A stretch of 64,000 nucleotides of DNA from Aquabacter cavernae (GCF_003993795.1 NZ_RWKV01000008.1:682001-746000); one strand, 5' to 3'. Counted from the first letter of the stretch, positions 39,285 to 50,936 are shown. The notes: generated by a model from the sequence alone, not told the origin. Numbers and translations: made by a program.

Positions 39285-39298
39285 TTTTATTTAATCAT

Positions 39299-40492
<1,194 letters not shown>

Positions 40493-40545
40493 GGGACTCT
40501 CCGTTGGGTCTCGCTGGCGAATTCAGTTCGGGTTCAGGGTGAGGC

Positions 40546-42621
<2,076 letters not shown>

Positions 42622-42638
42622 AGCTCAGTCCTCTCCGA

Positions 42639-43109
42639 TCACCAGCGATAATGAGAGAAGGCACGGTTGGCTTCCGCCATACGGTGCGTGTCTTCGCGCT
42701 TCTTCACCGCGTTGCCGCGATTGTTGGCCGCGTCGAGCAGCTCGGCGGAGAGACGCTCCACCATGGTCTTCTCGTTGCGGGCGCGGGCCGAGGTGATGAG
42801 CCAACGGATCGCGAGGGTCTGGCGGCGCTCAGTGCGCACCTCGACGGGAACCTGGTAGGTCGCGCCGCCGACGCGGCGGGACCGCACTTCAACGGCGGGG
42901 GCGACGTTCTCAAGCGCCTGGATGAAGACCTCGACCGGATCGTGCTTGGCTTTGGACTCGACGGTGTCGAGAGCGCCGTACACAATGGACTCGGCAACCG
43001 ACTTCTTGCCGTCGCGCATGATGGAATTCATGAACCGGCTGAGGGTGAGGTTGCCATACTTGGCGTCGGGGATGACTTCGCGGCGCTCGGCCCGATGACG
43101 ACGAGACAT
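42639..43109 (-). CDS. rpsG: 30S ribosomal protein S7
   Basis: 156 residues. [40 protein letters not shown] and [20 protein letters not shown] are diagnostic. It nucleates the 30S head and contacts the E-site tRNA. In E. coli S7 is the autogenous repressor of the str operon. It follows rpsL by 17 bases. Confidence 0.98.
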   Translation of the reverse strand: MSRRHRAERREVIPDAKYGNLTLSRFMNSIMRDGKKSVAESIVYGALDTVESKAKHDPVEVFIQALENVAPAVEVRSRRVGGATYQVPVEVRTERRQTLAIRWLITSARARNEKTMVERLSAELLDAANNRGNAVKKREDTHRMAEANRAFSHYRW

Positions 43110-43126
43110 TTTCGGATCTCCTCAGA

Positions 43127-43498
43127 TCACTTCGGACGCTTCGCGCCGTACTTCGAACGGCGCTGCTTACGGTTCTTCACGCCCTGGGTATCCAGGACGC
43201 CACGGAGGATGTGGTAACGCACACCGGGAAGATCCTTCACACGGCCGCCGCGGATCATGACCACGGAGTGCTCCTGAAGGTTATGACCCTCGCCGGGGAT
43301 GTAACCGATCACTTCGTAGCTGTTGGTCAGCCGCACCTTGGCAACCTTACGAAGCGCCGAGTTCGGCTTCTTCGGGGTCGTGGTGTAGACGCGGGTGCAC
43401 ACACCACGCTTCTGCGGGCTCTCCTGCAGGGCGGGAGCCTTGTCCCGCGCCTTCTGCGCTTCCCGCGGCTTCCGGATCAGCTGGTTGATCGTCGGCAT
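43127..43498 (-). CDS. rpsL: 30S ribosomal protein S12
   Basis: 123 residues. [33 protein letters not shown] and [20 protein letters not shown] are conserved. Both lysines at the classic streptomycin positions (TPKKPNSA and DLPGVRYH neighbourhood, where K-type residue is GRVKDLPG) are wild type, so no resistance change is seen. AAGG lies about six bases before the ATG. It is the first gene of the str unit and not preceded by rpoBC. Confidence 0.98.
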   Translation of the reverse strand: MPTINQLIRKPREAQKARDKAPALQESPQKRGVCTRVYTTTPKKPNSALRKVAKVRLTNSYEVIGYIPGEGHNLQEHSVVMIRGGRVKDLPGVRYHILRGVLDTQGVKNRKQRRSKYGAKRPK

Positions 43499-43856
43499 GT
43501 ACGCCTTCGCCTCGTCCTGACCTGCGGCTTTCGCCGCATTCTTGAATTTATGCGGTCCCGAGGGACCGCGCTCATCTGCGACCTATCAAGGCCGCGCAAA
43601 ACAGTTGTCGCGCCGAAGGGCTGACGCCCCTCGGCGGTCCAGGAACGGCCAGACGTGCCGGGATGCCGAAGCACCGACCCGTCTCGTTCGCGACAGAGGA
43701 TCACGCCACTATCCCCAGAGGGGAGGCGCCGCGATCATGCACCCTTGTCTCGCAGTGCTGTTCCTGGCAGCGTTTCGGCATTCCGATCGGGGCGCCCGTT
43801 TGGGTTTGCCGCACCGATCATTGGAGGCGCCGACCGCCTGCCTCGAAGTGGATGGG
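43499..43856 (-). promoter_or_regulatory. rpsL leader region with two hairpins
   Basis: This is an untranslated leader of about 350 bases if the promoter at 43857-43885 is right. Minus strand GCGGTCCC-TC-GGGACCGC (43569-43552) is a perfect 8 bp inverted repeat. Closer to the gene, GCGGC-GAAA-GCCGC is a GNRA hairpin (plus strand GCGGC-TTTC-GCCGC starting near 43524). Neither has a U-run, so they look like leader structures rather than terminators. Short open frames here on either strand lack family matches or ribosome binding sites. Confidence 0.5.
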
Positions 43857-43885
43857 CTTCTACCGGGAGAGTCGCCGTGCGTCAA
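43857..43885 (-). promoter_or_regulatory. Likely str operon promoter
   Basis: Minus strand TTGACG (43885-43880) and TAGAAG (43862-43857) are spaced by exactly 17 bases. The same TTGACG -35 and 17-base spacing appear before rpsM. A TATAAT at 43966-43961, overlapping the TPM gene stop codon, is an alternative but lacks a -35. Confidence 0.6.
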
Positions 43886-43961
43886 GGCCCGGCAGGCAGG
43901 ACCTTAGCAAAATAGCTACCTTTCGAGCCGCCTCTGCCCGAAATCGCCGCCAAGCGACAGA

Positions 43962-44585
43962 TTATAACAAGACCACCCGGTCGTTGATCTCGTTTCTATC
44001 ATCCGCCGCGCGTGGAAAGGGGCCGCTCAGCAGGTCTCCGGCAAGAACAACCGCCGCTTCGATTCCCAGTGTCAGCTCGCCCTGCCCTGCCCGCTCGGAG
44101 ACGGCCGCGCAGATTCGCCGCCACGCATCCGCGCCAAGTCGGGCATGAATCCCTTCGTCCGCCACCACTTCCACCAGTCGCTCGCCGGGGGCCACCAGAA
44201 TCAGCAGGCCCGTCCGGCCGGATGTCTGGTGCAGGCCGTGGGAGAGGAAGACGGTTCGGGCAAGCTGCCCGGCCGCAAGGCGTGCCTCGCGGCGCGGCAC
44301 CAGCCGGCGGGCGAGTGGCGGCAGGGCGAAGACGAGGCATAGGAGAACGAACAGGCCTGCCTGCCCGGCCAGCAGCCATGCGGGAGAGAGCTTGAGCAGC
44401 AAGAACGGCCACGGCGCCGCCAGGGCCGCCAGAGCCGCCCACAAGGCCGCATGGTAGCTGTGCGTCACCAAAGGAGCACTTGTGACGGCCACGCGAATCT
44501 CCGCGGACGTGCGGGCCTCTGCGGCAGCCACGGCTGCCTCTATGCGGGCGCGGCTTTCCTCCGAACGGAGCGAGGGCTCGGTCAT
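43962..44585 (-). CDS. TPM-domain membrane protein
   Basis: A 207-residue protein from MTEPSLRSEE at 44585, two bases after the upstream TPM gene. The N-terminal segment AAVAAAEARTSAEIRVAVTSA starts a TPM fold, split by two hydrophobic helices at about 52-95 (ALWAALAALAAPWPFLLLKL, LLAGQAGLFVLLCLVFAL). The rest of the domain follows (VFLSHGLHQTSGRTGLLILV, ERLVEVVADEGIHARLG). It probably works with the adjacent secreted TPM protein and LemA. Function in bacteria is not defined. Confidence 0.82.
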   Translation of the reverse strand: MTEPSLRSEESRARIEAAVAAAEARTSAEIRVAVTSAPLVTHSYHAALWAALAALAAPWPFLLLKLSPAWLLAGQAGLFVLLCLVFALPPLARRLVPRREARLAAGQLARTVFLSHGLHQTSGRTGLLILVAPGERLVEVVADEGIHARLGADAWRRICAAVSERAGQGELTLGIEAAVVLAGDLLSGPFPRAADDRNEINDRVVLL

Positions 44586-44587
44586 GC

Positions 44588-45385
44588 TCACCATCCCCCC
44601 GAGGCGCCGCCGCCGCCGGACGAGCCCCCTCCTCCCGAGAAGCCGCCGCCGGAGGAGCCGCTGCTCCACCCGCCACCCGATGTGGGGAACGCGATGGCGC
44701 CACCCCGGCGCCGGGTGCGCCGACCGCCGCCGCGAAAGATAATGATGAGGAAGATCACAAGCATGATGAGGAAGATGATGCCGAGGATCCACGCATCCGG
44801 ATCCTCGCCCTGGTCCAGCGCCTCGGCGCGACGGCGGGCCTCCTCGGGATCGAGGTTGAGAATCTCGATGACGGCGTCAGCCCCCTTCACCACGCCTGCG
44901 GCCATGTCTCCGGCCTTGAAGGACGGGACGACGGCGGTGCGGATGATGGTGCCGGCCACGGCGTCTGTGATGACGCCCTCCAGCCCGTATCCCACCTCGA
45001 TCCGCACCTTGCGCTCGTTAGGTGCCACCAGCAGCAGGATGCCGTTATTCTTCTTTGCCTGCCCCAACTTCCAATGGCGGAACAGCTGGTTCGCGTAATC
45101 CTCGATGGAAGTGCCCTGGAGCGAGGGCACGGTGGCCACCACGAACTGGTCGCTCGCCTTCGCCTCCTGCGCCGCCAGCTTGCGGTCGAGCGCCACCAGC
45201 GTGTCCCAGTCCAGCACATGCGCCGCATCCACCACGCGCCCGCTGAGCGGGGGAAAGGTGAGATCGGCTGCGGCGGGAAGACTCGCGAACAGCAGGACGA
45301 GGGCGGCGAGCCACACGCCGAAGCCACGCAGCACTGCCGGAGAGGCAGTCCTGCGTCGCGCTTGAAGCGTGGGGCGTGCGGTCAT
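44588..45385 (-). CDS. TPM-domain protein, YgcG type
   Basis: A 265-residue protein. A signal peptide covers about residues 1-40 (VWLAALVLLFASLPAAA). The TPM domain runs from about 45 to 190: PPLSGRVVDAAHVLDWDTLV, YANQLFRHWKLGQAKKNNGI and VRIEVGYGLEGVITDAVAGT. One transmembrane helix (ILGIIFLIMLVIFLIIIF) follows. It ends in a Gly/Ser-rich tail (GGGFSGGGGSSGGGGASGGW) typical of YgcG. It lies between lemA and the second TPM gene. A lemA-TPM-TPM trio is common in proteobacteria. Confidence 0.9.
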   Translation of the reverse strand: MTARPTLQARRRTASPAVLRGFGVWLAALVLLFASLPAAADLTFPPLSGRVVDAAHVLDWDTLVALDRKLAAQEAKASDQFVVATVPSLQGTSIEDYANQLFRHWKLGQAKKNNGILLLVAPNERKVRIEVGYGLEGVITDAVAGTIIRTAVVPSFKAGDMAAGVVKGADAVIEILNLDPEEARRRAEALDQGEDPDAWILGIIFLIMLVIFLIIIFRGGGRRTRRRGGAIAFPTSGGGWSSGSSGGGFSGGGGSSGGGGASGGW

Positions 45386-45402
45386 GGCGGCGGCTCCGCC
45401 AA

Positions 45403-46008
45403 TCAGAACTTCACCTTCGGCACCTGCATCTGCTGCTCGGAGATGGTGAAGGTCTCCATGGGCTTGGCAGAGCGATGGATGGTGGACGCCCAGACCGCGC
45501 CCGGGAAGGTGCGCAGCTCCGTATTATAGACGCGCACCGCCTCGATATAATCGCGCCGCGCCACAGCGATGCGGTTCTCGGTGCCCTCGATCTGCGACTG
45601 GAGGGCCAGGAAGTTCTGGTTGGACTTCAGGTCCGGATAGGCTTCCGCCACGGCGATCAGCCGCCCGAGGGCGCCCGAGAGCTGGGACTGGGCATCCTGG
45701 AACTGCTTGAACTGGGCCGGGTCGGTAATGGTGGAGGCATCCACCCGCACGGAGGTGGCCTTGGCCCGCGCTTCCACCACCTGGGTGAGCACGTCCTTCT
45801 CCTGCTGGGCGTAGCCCTTCACGGTCTCCACCAGATTCGGGATCAGGTCCGAGCGGCGCTGATACTGGTTCAGCACCTCGCTCCAGGCGGCCTTGGCCCG
45901 CTCCTCCTCCGTGGGGATGGCATTGATCCCGCATCCGCCCAGCGAAAGAGTGGCGAGCAGGAGGAAAATGGGAGCGGTGCGGCGAAGCGCGGATGCTGTG
46001 AAAGCCAT
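45403..46008 (-). CDS. LemA family lipoprotein
   Basis: A 201-residue protein. The start at 46008 is preferred because GAGG lies six bases before it. The signal peptide ends in lipobox LGGC with Cys26. A long helical LemA domain follows: NQYQRRSDLIPNLVETVKGY, VEARAKATSVRVDA, DLKSNQNFLALQSQIEGTEN and RDYIEAVRVYNTELRTFPG. The family is linked to envelope proteins and the TPM partners downstream; its mechanism is unknown. Confidence 0.9.
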   Translation of the reverse strand: MAFTASALRRTAPIFLLLATLSLGGCGINAIPTEEERAKAAWSEVLNQYQRRSDLIPNLVETVKGYAQQEKDVLTQVVEARAKATSVRVDASTITDPAQFKQFQDAQSQLSGALGRLIAVAEAYPDLKSNQNFLALQSQIEGTENRIAVARRDYIEAVRVYNTELRTFPGAVWASTIHRSAKPMETFTISEQQMQVPKVKF

Positions 46009-46069
46009 GTCGGACCTCATGTGCCGTGAGACCTCGGGTGCCGCCGGACCCCGGCGGGCCCGGTGCGGC

Positions 46070-46091
46070 GGCGGCGCCCGGAGGCGCCGCC
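46070..46091 (-). terminator. GC hairpin downstream of fumC
   Basis: GGCGGCGCC and GGCGCCGCC pair perfectly around a 4-base loop, 27 bases after the fumC stop codon. There is no U-run, so it may only stabilise the mRNA 3' end. Confidence 0.35.
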
Positions 46092-46117
46092 GGCTGTCAT
46101 CGGTTGGCGGCGTGCGA

Positions 46118-47509
46118 TCAGCCGGGAGAGATCATCTTTTCGGGACGGACGACCGCGTCGAACTCCTCGTTCGTCACGTAGCCGCCGCCGACCGCCTCGT
46201 CGCGCAGCGTGGTGCCGTTCTTGTGCGCGGTCTTGGCGATCTTGGCCGCCGCATCGTAGCCGATCTTCGGCGCCAGCGCCGTCACCAGCATCAGGGAGCG
46301 CTCAAGCGCCGCCTTGATGTTGTCCTCGCGCGGCTCGATGCCCACCACGCAATGCTCGGTGAAGCTGTTGGCGGCATCCGCCATGAGCCGCACGGACTGG
46401 AGGAAGTTGTAGGCCATCACCGGGTTGAACACGTTCAGCTCGAAATGGCCCTGGCTGCCGGCGAAGGTAAGCGCGGCATTGTTGCCGAAGATCTGCACGC
46501 AGACCTGCGTCATGGCCTCGCACTGGGTGGGGTTCACCTTGCCCGGCATGATGGAGGAACCGGGCTCGTTCTCCGGCAGCGACAGCTCGCCGAGGCCCGA
46601 GCGCGGGCCCGAGCCGAGGAAGCGGATGTCGTTGGCGATCTTGAACAGCGAGGCCGCCACCGTGTTGATGGCGCCGTGCGAGAACACCATGGCGTCATGA
46701 GCCGCCAGCGCCTCGAACTTGTTCGGCGCGGAGGTGAAGGGCAGGCCGGTGATGGCGGCGATGTGCTCGGCCACCATTTCGGCGAAGCCCACCGGCGCGT
46801 TGAGGCCGGTGCCCACGGCGGTGCCGCCCTGGGCGAGCGCCATGAGCGCCGGCAGGGTCATCTCGATGCGCCGGATGCCGTTCTCCACCTGCGTGGCATA
46901 GCCGGAGAATTCCTGGCCCAGCGTCAGCGGGGTGGCGTCCTGGGTGTGGGTGCGGCCGATCTTGATGATGTGCGCCCACAGCTTGGCCTTGTCGTCCAGC
47001 GCCGCATGCAGGGTGCGCAGCGCGGGCAGCAGCCGGTGAACGATCTCTTCCGCGCAGGCCACATGCATGGCCGTGGGGTAAGTGTCGTTGGACGACTGGC
47101 TCATATTGACGTGGTCATTGGGGTGGACCGGCTTCTTGGAGCCCATCTCCCCGCCCAGCATCTCGATGGCGCGGTTCGAGATCACCTCATTGGCATTCAT
47201 GTTGGACTGGGTGCCCGAGCCGGTCTGCCAGACCACCAGGGGGAAATGATCGTCCAGCGTGTTGGCGATCACCTCATCCGCGGCCCGGATGATGGCAGCG
47301 CCCAGATTGGCGTCCAGGCGACCGAGCGCCATGTTGGTCTCGGCGGCCGCGCGCTTCACAATTCCGAGAGCACGGACCACGGGAGCGGGCTGGCGTTCCC
47401 AGCCGATCTTGAAGTTGCCCAGCGACCGCTGCGCCTGCGCACCCCAATAGCGATCCGCGGCGACTTCGATGGGACCGAACGTATCGGTTTCGGTGCGCGT
47501 GGCAGTCAT
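46118..47509 (-). CDS. fumC: Class II fumarate hydratase
   Basis: A 463-residue, iron-independent fumarase of the TCA cycle. The start at 47509 ([12 protein letters not shown]) is preferred over 47557 because GGAG lies nine bases before it and the length then matches the family. Motifs are [53 protein letters not shown] and the signature [15 protein letters not shown] with the catalytic Ser loop. Downstream genes are lemA and TPM proteins; DUF4169 and the ribbon-helix-helix gene diverge from it. Confidence 0.97.
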   Translation of the reverse strand: MTATRTETDTFGPIEVAADRYWGAQAQRSLGNFKIGWERQPAPVVRALGIVKRAAAETNMALGRLDANLGAAIIRAADEVIANTLDDHFPLVVWQTGSGTQSNMNANEVISNRAIEMLGGEMGSKKPVHPNDHVNMSQSSNDTYPTAMHVACAEEIVHRLLPALRTLHAALDDKAKLWAHIIKIGRTHTQDATPLTLGQEFSGYATQVENGIRRIEMTLPALMALAQGGTAVGTGLNAPVGFAEMVAEHIAAITGLPFTSAPNKFEALAAHDAMVFSHGAINTVAASLFKIANDIRFLGSGPRSGLGELSLPENEPGSSIMPGKVNPTQCEAMTQVCVQIFGNNAALTFAGSQGHFELNVFNPVMAYNFLQSVRLMADAANSFTEHCVVGIEPREDNIKAALERSLMLVTALAPKIGYDAAAKIAKTAHKNGTTLRDEAVGGGYVTNEEFDAVVRPEKMISPG

Positions 47510-47789
47510 GGGCAGTTTCTCCACCTGGTCCGTATTCCGGGAGGCTTCTAGAGCCACACGCGGCTGGAGGGAAGCGGATCGGCTTCAATGCCGTCGGCAA
47601 ATGTAAAATAGTTACGCGGAGGTAGCCTGAGAAGGCGAGCGAAGCAGAGAATTGCCATAGCTTCGCCCTCTATCGCAGGCTTACTGCGAGGGTTCGCAGC
47701 GTCCGTGGCAGGGGAGAGGGCCTTGGGCGCGTTCTGCGGGCGAGACCCGGCTGGTTCTGGGGAAACCAAGCCACCTATCGAGGTTTGAA
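47510..47789. other. Divergent region fumC / DUF4169, no gene seen
   Basis: About 280 bases between two divergent genes. On the minus strand a TAGAAG like the one in the str promoter occurs near 47545-47550, but no TTGACG-like partner at 17 bases. No tRNA, repeat or conserved hairpin was seen. Confidence 0.35.
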
Positions 47790-47978
47790 GTGGGCGAGCT
47801 CGTCAATCTGGGCCGAGTGCGCAAGTCAGCCGCGCGAAGCCAGGCCGAGGTCACTGCGGCTGAGAACCGCCGCAAGTTCGGCCGCACAAAGGCCGAGCGC
47901 GAGGCGGAAACTGCCGAGCAGGACGCGCAGCGGCGCAAGCTTGACGGCCACTCGCTCACGAAGAGGGAACAAACATGA
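47790..47978 (+). CDS. DUF4169 family small protein
   Basis: 62 residues, very hydrophilic and helical. It starts at a GTG with GAGG about seven bases upstream. The family pattern is ELVNLGRVRKSAARSQ, then AENRRKFGRTKAEREAE. The function is unknown. In Rhizobiales it usually sits between fumC and a ribbon-helix-helix gene, as here. Its stop codon overlaps the ATG of that gene (ATGA), so they are translated together. Confidence 0.88.
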   Translation: MGELVNLGRVRKSAARSQAEVTAAENRRKFGRTKAEREAETAEQDAQRRKLDGHSLTKREQT

Positions 47979-48250
47979 AAAGCCCCGTGGTGAAACGGTC
48001 GATCGTTATCGCCGGACACAAGACCAGCGTGAGCCTGGAAGATGCGTTCTGGGATGCTCTGAAGGAAATCGCCGCGAGCCGGCGGCTCACCTTGTCGGAT
48101 CTCGTCGCGACCATCGATTCTTCGCGCACCCAGGGCAATTTGTCCTCCGCCATCCGGCTTTTCGTGCTCGATCACTATCGGGGATTTGCCAGCAGTGGCC
48201 GTTCTCATGGCGCAAATGAGCGCGGCACCGCCAGCGCTACCGTTGCGTAA
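47975..48250 (+). CDS. Ribbon-helix-helix domain protein
   Basis: 91 residues. VVKRSIVIAGHKTSVSLEDAFWDALKEIAASR and LTLSDLVATIDSSR form a compact ribbon-helix-helix unit (written here in two blocks of the motif core: SVSLEDAFWDALKEIA and LSDLVATID), followed by LSSAIRLFVLDHYR. It resembles the alphaproteobacterial RHH_4 family. It could bind DNA as a dimer, but no toxin partner or target operator is visible. Coupled to DUF4169. Confidence 0.85.
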   Translation: MKSPVVKRSIVIAGHKTSVSLEDAFWDALKEIAASRRLTLSDLVATIDSSRTQGNLSSAIRLFVLDHYRGFASSGRSHGANERGTASATVA

Positions 48251-48282
48251 GGCGGATAGCTCACCTATCTGAGGGACATGCG

Positions 48283-48318
48283 GGCACGCGCCACGTTGAA
48301 TCGTGACGCGTGCCTTTC
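48283..48318 (+). terminator. Terminator after the ribbon-helix-helix gene
   Basis: GGCACGCG pairs with CGCGTGCC (48283-48290, 48307-48314), and an inner CACG/CGTG extends the stem. TTTCT follows. It overlaps the proposed hflK promoter. Confidence 0.6.
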
Positions 48319-48324
48319 TATAAC
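48296..48324 (+). promoter_or_regulatory. Likely hflK-hflC promoter
   Basis: TTGAAT (48296-48301) and TATAAC (48319-48324) are spaced by exactly 17 bases. The -35 is in the loop of the upstream terminator hairpin and the -10 directly follows its T-run, so one short stretch may end one transcript and start the next. The leader to hflK is about 115 bases. Confidence 0.6.
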
Positions 48325-48444
48325 CCGCTGCCTCCGGGCCGCATCGGAACCGCCCTCGGGCGGGCCGCGCGGCAGGGCCGGATGGTGGCGGAGACGCAGG
48401 TGATTGGACTGCCGCATGCGCGGCGATCCGATGGGAGACGGCGG

Positions 48445-49596
48445 ATGTCGTGGAAGAATCAGAGTGGAGGTCCATGGGGAAATGGGCCTCGCGGACCCTG
48501 GGGTTCAGGGCCCTCCTCATCGGGCCCGACGCCGCCGGACATTGAGGATCTGATCCGCCGCAGCCAGGACCGGCTCCGGCACATGCTCCCCGGCTCCATG
48601 GGCGCCAAGGGCATCATCCTCCTGGTGGCCCTGGCGATCGGCGGCTGGCTGCTCTCCGGCTTCTACCGGGTCGAGCCCGACGAGCAGGGCGTGGTCCTGC
48701 GGTTCGGCAAGTTCGTCCAGCTCACCCAGCCGGGCCTGAACTATCACCTCCCCTACCCGGTCGAGACCGTGCTGACCCCCAAGGTCACCCGCGTCAACCG
48801 CATCGACATCGGCATGCGCCTCACCGACGACCCGCGCCGCGGCAGTGCCGTGGTGCGCGACGTGCCGGAAGAGAGCCTGATGCTCACAGGCGACGAGAAT
48901 ATCGTCGATGTGGACTTCGCGGTGTTCTGGGTCATCTCGGACGCGGAGCACTTCCTGTTCAACGTCCAGAACCCCGAAGGCACCATCAAGGCCGTGGCCG
49001 AGAGCGCCATGCGCGAGGTGATCGGGCGTACCAACATCCAGCCGATCCTTACCGGCGCGCGCCAGACCATCGAGACCGGCGTGCAGGACCTGATGCAGCG
49101 CACCCTTGACCAGTACAAGGCGGGCGTGCGCGTCACCCAGGTTCAGCTCCAGAAGGTGGATCCCCCGTCGCAGGTCATCGACTCGTTCCGCGACGTGCAG
49201 GCCGCCCGCGCGGATGCCGAGCGCGCACAAAACGAGGCGCAGACCTACGCCAACCGCGTCCTGCCGGAAGCGCGCGGCGAGGCTTCGCGCATCGAGAACT
49301 CCGCCCAGGCCTATCGCGAGCGCACCGTCGTGGAGGCGCGCGGCCAAGCGTCCCGCTTCATCCAGATCTACGAGCAGTATGTGAACGCCAAGGACGTGAC
49401 GCGCCAGCGCATGTATTTCGAGACCATGGAGCGCGTGCTCGGCCCCATGGACAAGGTGCTGCTCGACGCCGGAACAGCCGGTCGCGACAATGCGGGTGGC
49501 GTGCTGCCCCTGCTCCCGCTCGGTGAACTCGGGCGTCGTCCCCAACCGTCCGGCACGCCGGCTCAAGGTACCTCCAACCAAGGAGCCGTCCGGTGA
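48445..49596 (+). CDS. hflK: FtsH protease activity modulator HflK
   Basis: 383 residues. The start at 48445 (MSWKNQSGGPWGNG) has GGAG upstream; the longer open frame from 48310 would run through the promoter. An N-terminal Gly/Pro-rich stretch and one transmembrane helix at about 55-75 (IILLVALAIGGWLLSG) are followed by the SPFH/prohibitin domain (VEPDEQGVVLRFGKFVQLTQ, ADAERAQNEAQTYANRVLPE). With HflC it forms the cage around FtsH in the inner membrane. The C-terminus is Pro/Gly/Gln-rich. Coupled to hflC by a GTGA overlap. Confidence 0.95.
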   Translation: MSWKNQSGGPWGNGPRGPWGSGPSSSGPTPPDIEDLIRRSQDRLRHMLPGSMGAKGIILLVALAIGGWLLSGFYRVEPDEQGVVLRFGKFVQLTQPGLNYHLPYPVETVLTPKVTRVNRIDIGMRLTDDPRRGSAVVRDVPEESLMLTGDENIVDVDFAVFWVISDAEHFLFNVQNPEGTIKAVAESAMREVIGRTNIQPILTGARQTIETGVQDLMQRTLDQYKAGVRVTQVQLQKVDPPSQVIDSFRDVQAARADAERAQNEAQTYANRVLPEARGEASRIENSAQAYRERTVVEARGQASRFIQIYEQYVNAKDVTRQRMYFETMERVLGPMDKVLLDAGTAGRDNAGGVLPLLPLGELGRRPQPSGTPAQGTSNQGAVR

Positions 49597-50519
49597 AGAA
49601 CTCCTTCCTCGGCGGCATCGCCGTCGTCGTCCTGATCCTGGTGGCGGTGGGCCTCTATTCGTCCGCCTTCATCGTCAACCAGACCCAGCAGGCCCTGGTG
49701 CTGCGCTTCGGTAACCCGCAGGCGCCCGTCACCACGCCCGGCCTGCACTGGAAGCTGCCGTTCATCGACAACGTGGTCTATGTGGACAACCGCATCCTGG
49801 ACCTGGAAAACCCCCAACAGGAGGTGATCGCCTCCGACCAGAAGCGGATCGTGGTGGACGCCTTCGCGCGCTACCGGATCACCAATGCGCTGAAGTTCTA
49901 CCAGTCGGTCGGTACCGTGGAGGCGGCCAATTCCCGCCTCGCCACCATCCTCAACTCGGCGCTGCGCCGGGTTCTGGGCGAGAGCACCTTCGTCCGCGTG
50001 GTGCGGGACGAGCGCGAGGCGCTCATGGCCCGCATCGGCGAGCAGGTGAACCGCGAGGCGGCCAATTTCGGCATCACCATCGTGGACGTGCGCATCCGTC
50101 GCGCGGATCTGCCGGAGGCCAACAGCCAGGCGGTATTCCAGCGGATGCAAACCGAGCGCCAGCGTGAAGCGGCCGAAATCCGCGCCCAAGGCAACGAAGC
50201 GGCCCAGCGCACCCGCGCCCGTGCCGACCGTGAGGCGGCCGTGGTGGTGGCGGAAGCCAACTCCAAGGGCGAGCAGGTGCGCGGTGAAGGCGATGCGGAG
50301 CGCAACAAGATCTTCGCCGACGCCTTCGGCCGGGATCCGGACTTCTTCGGGTTCTACCGCTCCATGCAGGCCTTCGAGGCGAGCCTGCGGTCGAACGATA
50401 CGCGCCTGGTGATCAGCCCGGACTCCACGTCGTTCTTCCGCTACTTCGCCGATCCCATGGGTGGGGCGCCCGCGGCGCCGGGTGCCACTGCGGCCCCGGC
50501 TCCCGTGCCGGCACGCTGA
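49593..50519 (+). CDS. hflC: FtsH protease modulator HflC
   Basis: 308 residues starting at GTG within the hflK stop codon, with AAGGAG seven bases before. The N-terminal helix IAVVVLILVAVGLYSSAFIV anchors the SPFH domain: QTQQALVLRFGNPQAPVTTP, DQKRIVVDAFARYRITN, and the coiled-coil part RQREAAEIRAQGNEAAQRTR. The C-terminus ends in an Ala/Pro-rich tail. It partners HflK to restrict FtsH access to membrane substrates. Confidence 0.95.
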   Translation: MKNSFLGGIAVVVLILVAVGLYSSAFIVNQTQQALVLRFGNPQAPVTTPGLHWKLPFIDNVVYVDNRILDLENPQQEVIASDQKRIVVDAFARYRITNALKFYQSVGTVEAANSRLATILNSALRRVLGESTFVRVVRDEREALMARIGEQVNREAANFGITIVDVRIRRADLPEANSQAVFQRMQTERQREAAEIRAQGNEAAQRTRARADREAAVVVAEANSKGEQVRGEGDAERNKIFADAFGRDPDFFGFYRSMQAFEASLRSNDTRLVISPDSTSFFRYFADPMGGAPAAPGATAAPAPVPAR

Positions 50520-50532
50520 GGCGCGGTCTCGC

Positions 50533-50718
50533 ATGCGGGACCTTCTCGCGGCGGTGGGCTTGGTCCTCGTTATCGAAGGACTGGTCCTCGCCGCGTTTCC
50601 CGGCGCCTGGCGCAACGCCGTCAAGGCGGTGCTCAAGGCGCCGGAGACCCCTTTGCGCATTTCAGGGCTGATCGTCGGCGCCGTTGGCGTGATTGTGGTT
50701 TGGCTCGTGCGCGGCTGA
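50533..50718 (+). CDS. DUF2065 family small membrane protein
   Basis: 61 residues from the ATG at 50533. Two transmembrane helices (LLAAVGLVLVIEGLVLAAFP and ISGLIVGAVGVIVVWLVRG) flank a short basic loop. The pattern matches DUF2065, which is usually encoded directly after hflC and before a Do protease, as here. Role unknown; a link to membrane quality control is inferred from position only. Confidence 0.88.
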   Translation: MRDLLAAVGLVLVIEGLVLAAFPGAWRNAVKAVLKAPETPLRISGLIVGAVGVIVVWLVRG

Positions 50719-50869
50719 TAGGGCACTCTGGACGCGCTGCATTGCCCACGGGCGATTCAGCGCCGGGGTCCAATGACCGGCGGCAACCGTCTTCCGCCTC
50801 GTAGACATGTCTGGTCACGGGCGGTGCGGGACAGGGGCGATGCTTCGCCCTCGGATTGCCCCGGTTTGA

Positions 50870-50897
50870 TTTGACCTTGGCTGTGTTTTGACCTTGG
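50870..50897 (+). repeat. Tandem direct repeat before the second Do protease gene
   Basis: TTTGACCTTGG occurs twice (50870-50880 and 50887-50897), a perfect 11-base repeat at a 17-base period. It lies 40-67 bases before the protease start codon, in the promoter area. Each copy holds a TTGACC that could serve as a -35, but no good -10 follows. Spacing over one and a half helix turns could suit a dimeric regulator. The rest of the 218-base gap shows no gene. Confidence 0.55.
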
Positions 50898-50936
50898 CCC
50901 AGCGGCAGCGCCGGGGCCGGGCTGCGAGGAGACGTC

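Noticed and set aside
43542-43907. Plus-strand open frame in the rpsL leader
   Set aside because: It would lie antisense to the proposed rpsL leader, has no family match and no convincing ribosome binding site.
43961-43966. TATAAT as the main str promoter -10
   Set aside because: It overlaps the stop codon of the TPM gene and has no -35-like hexamer at 15-19 bases; the TTGACG-17-TAGAAG pair further downstream is better.
47560-47789. tRNA or att-like remnant before DUF4169
   Set aside because: No cloverleaf or direct repeat of a tRNA end could be drawn.
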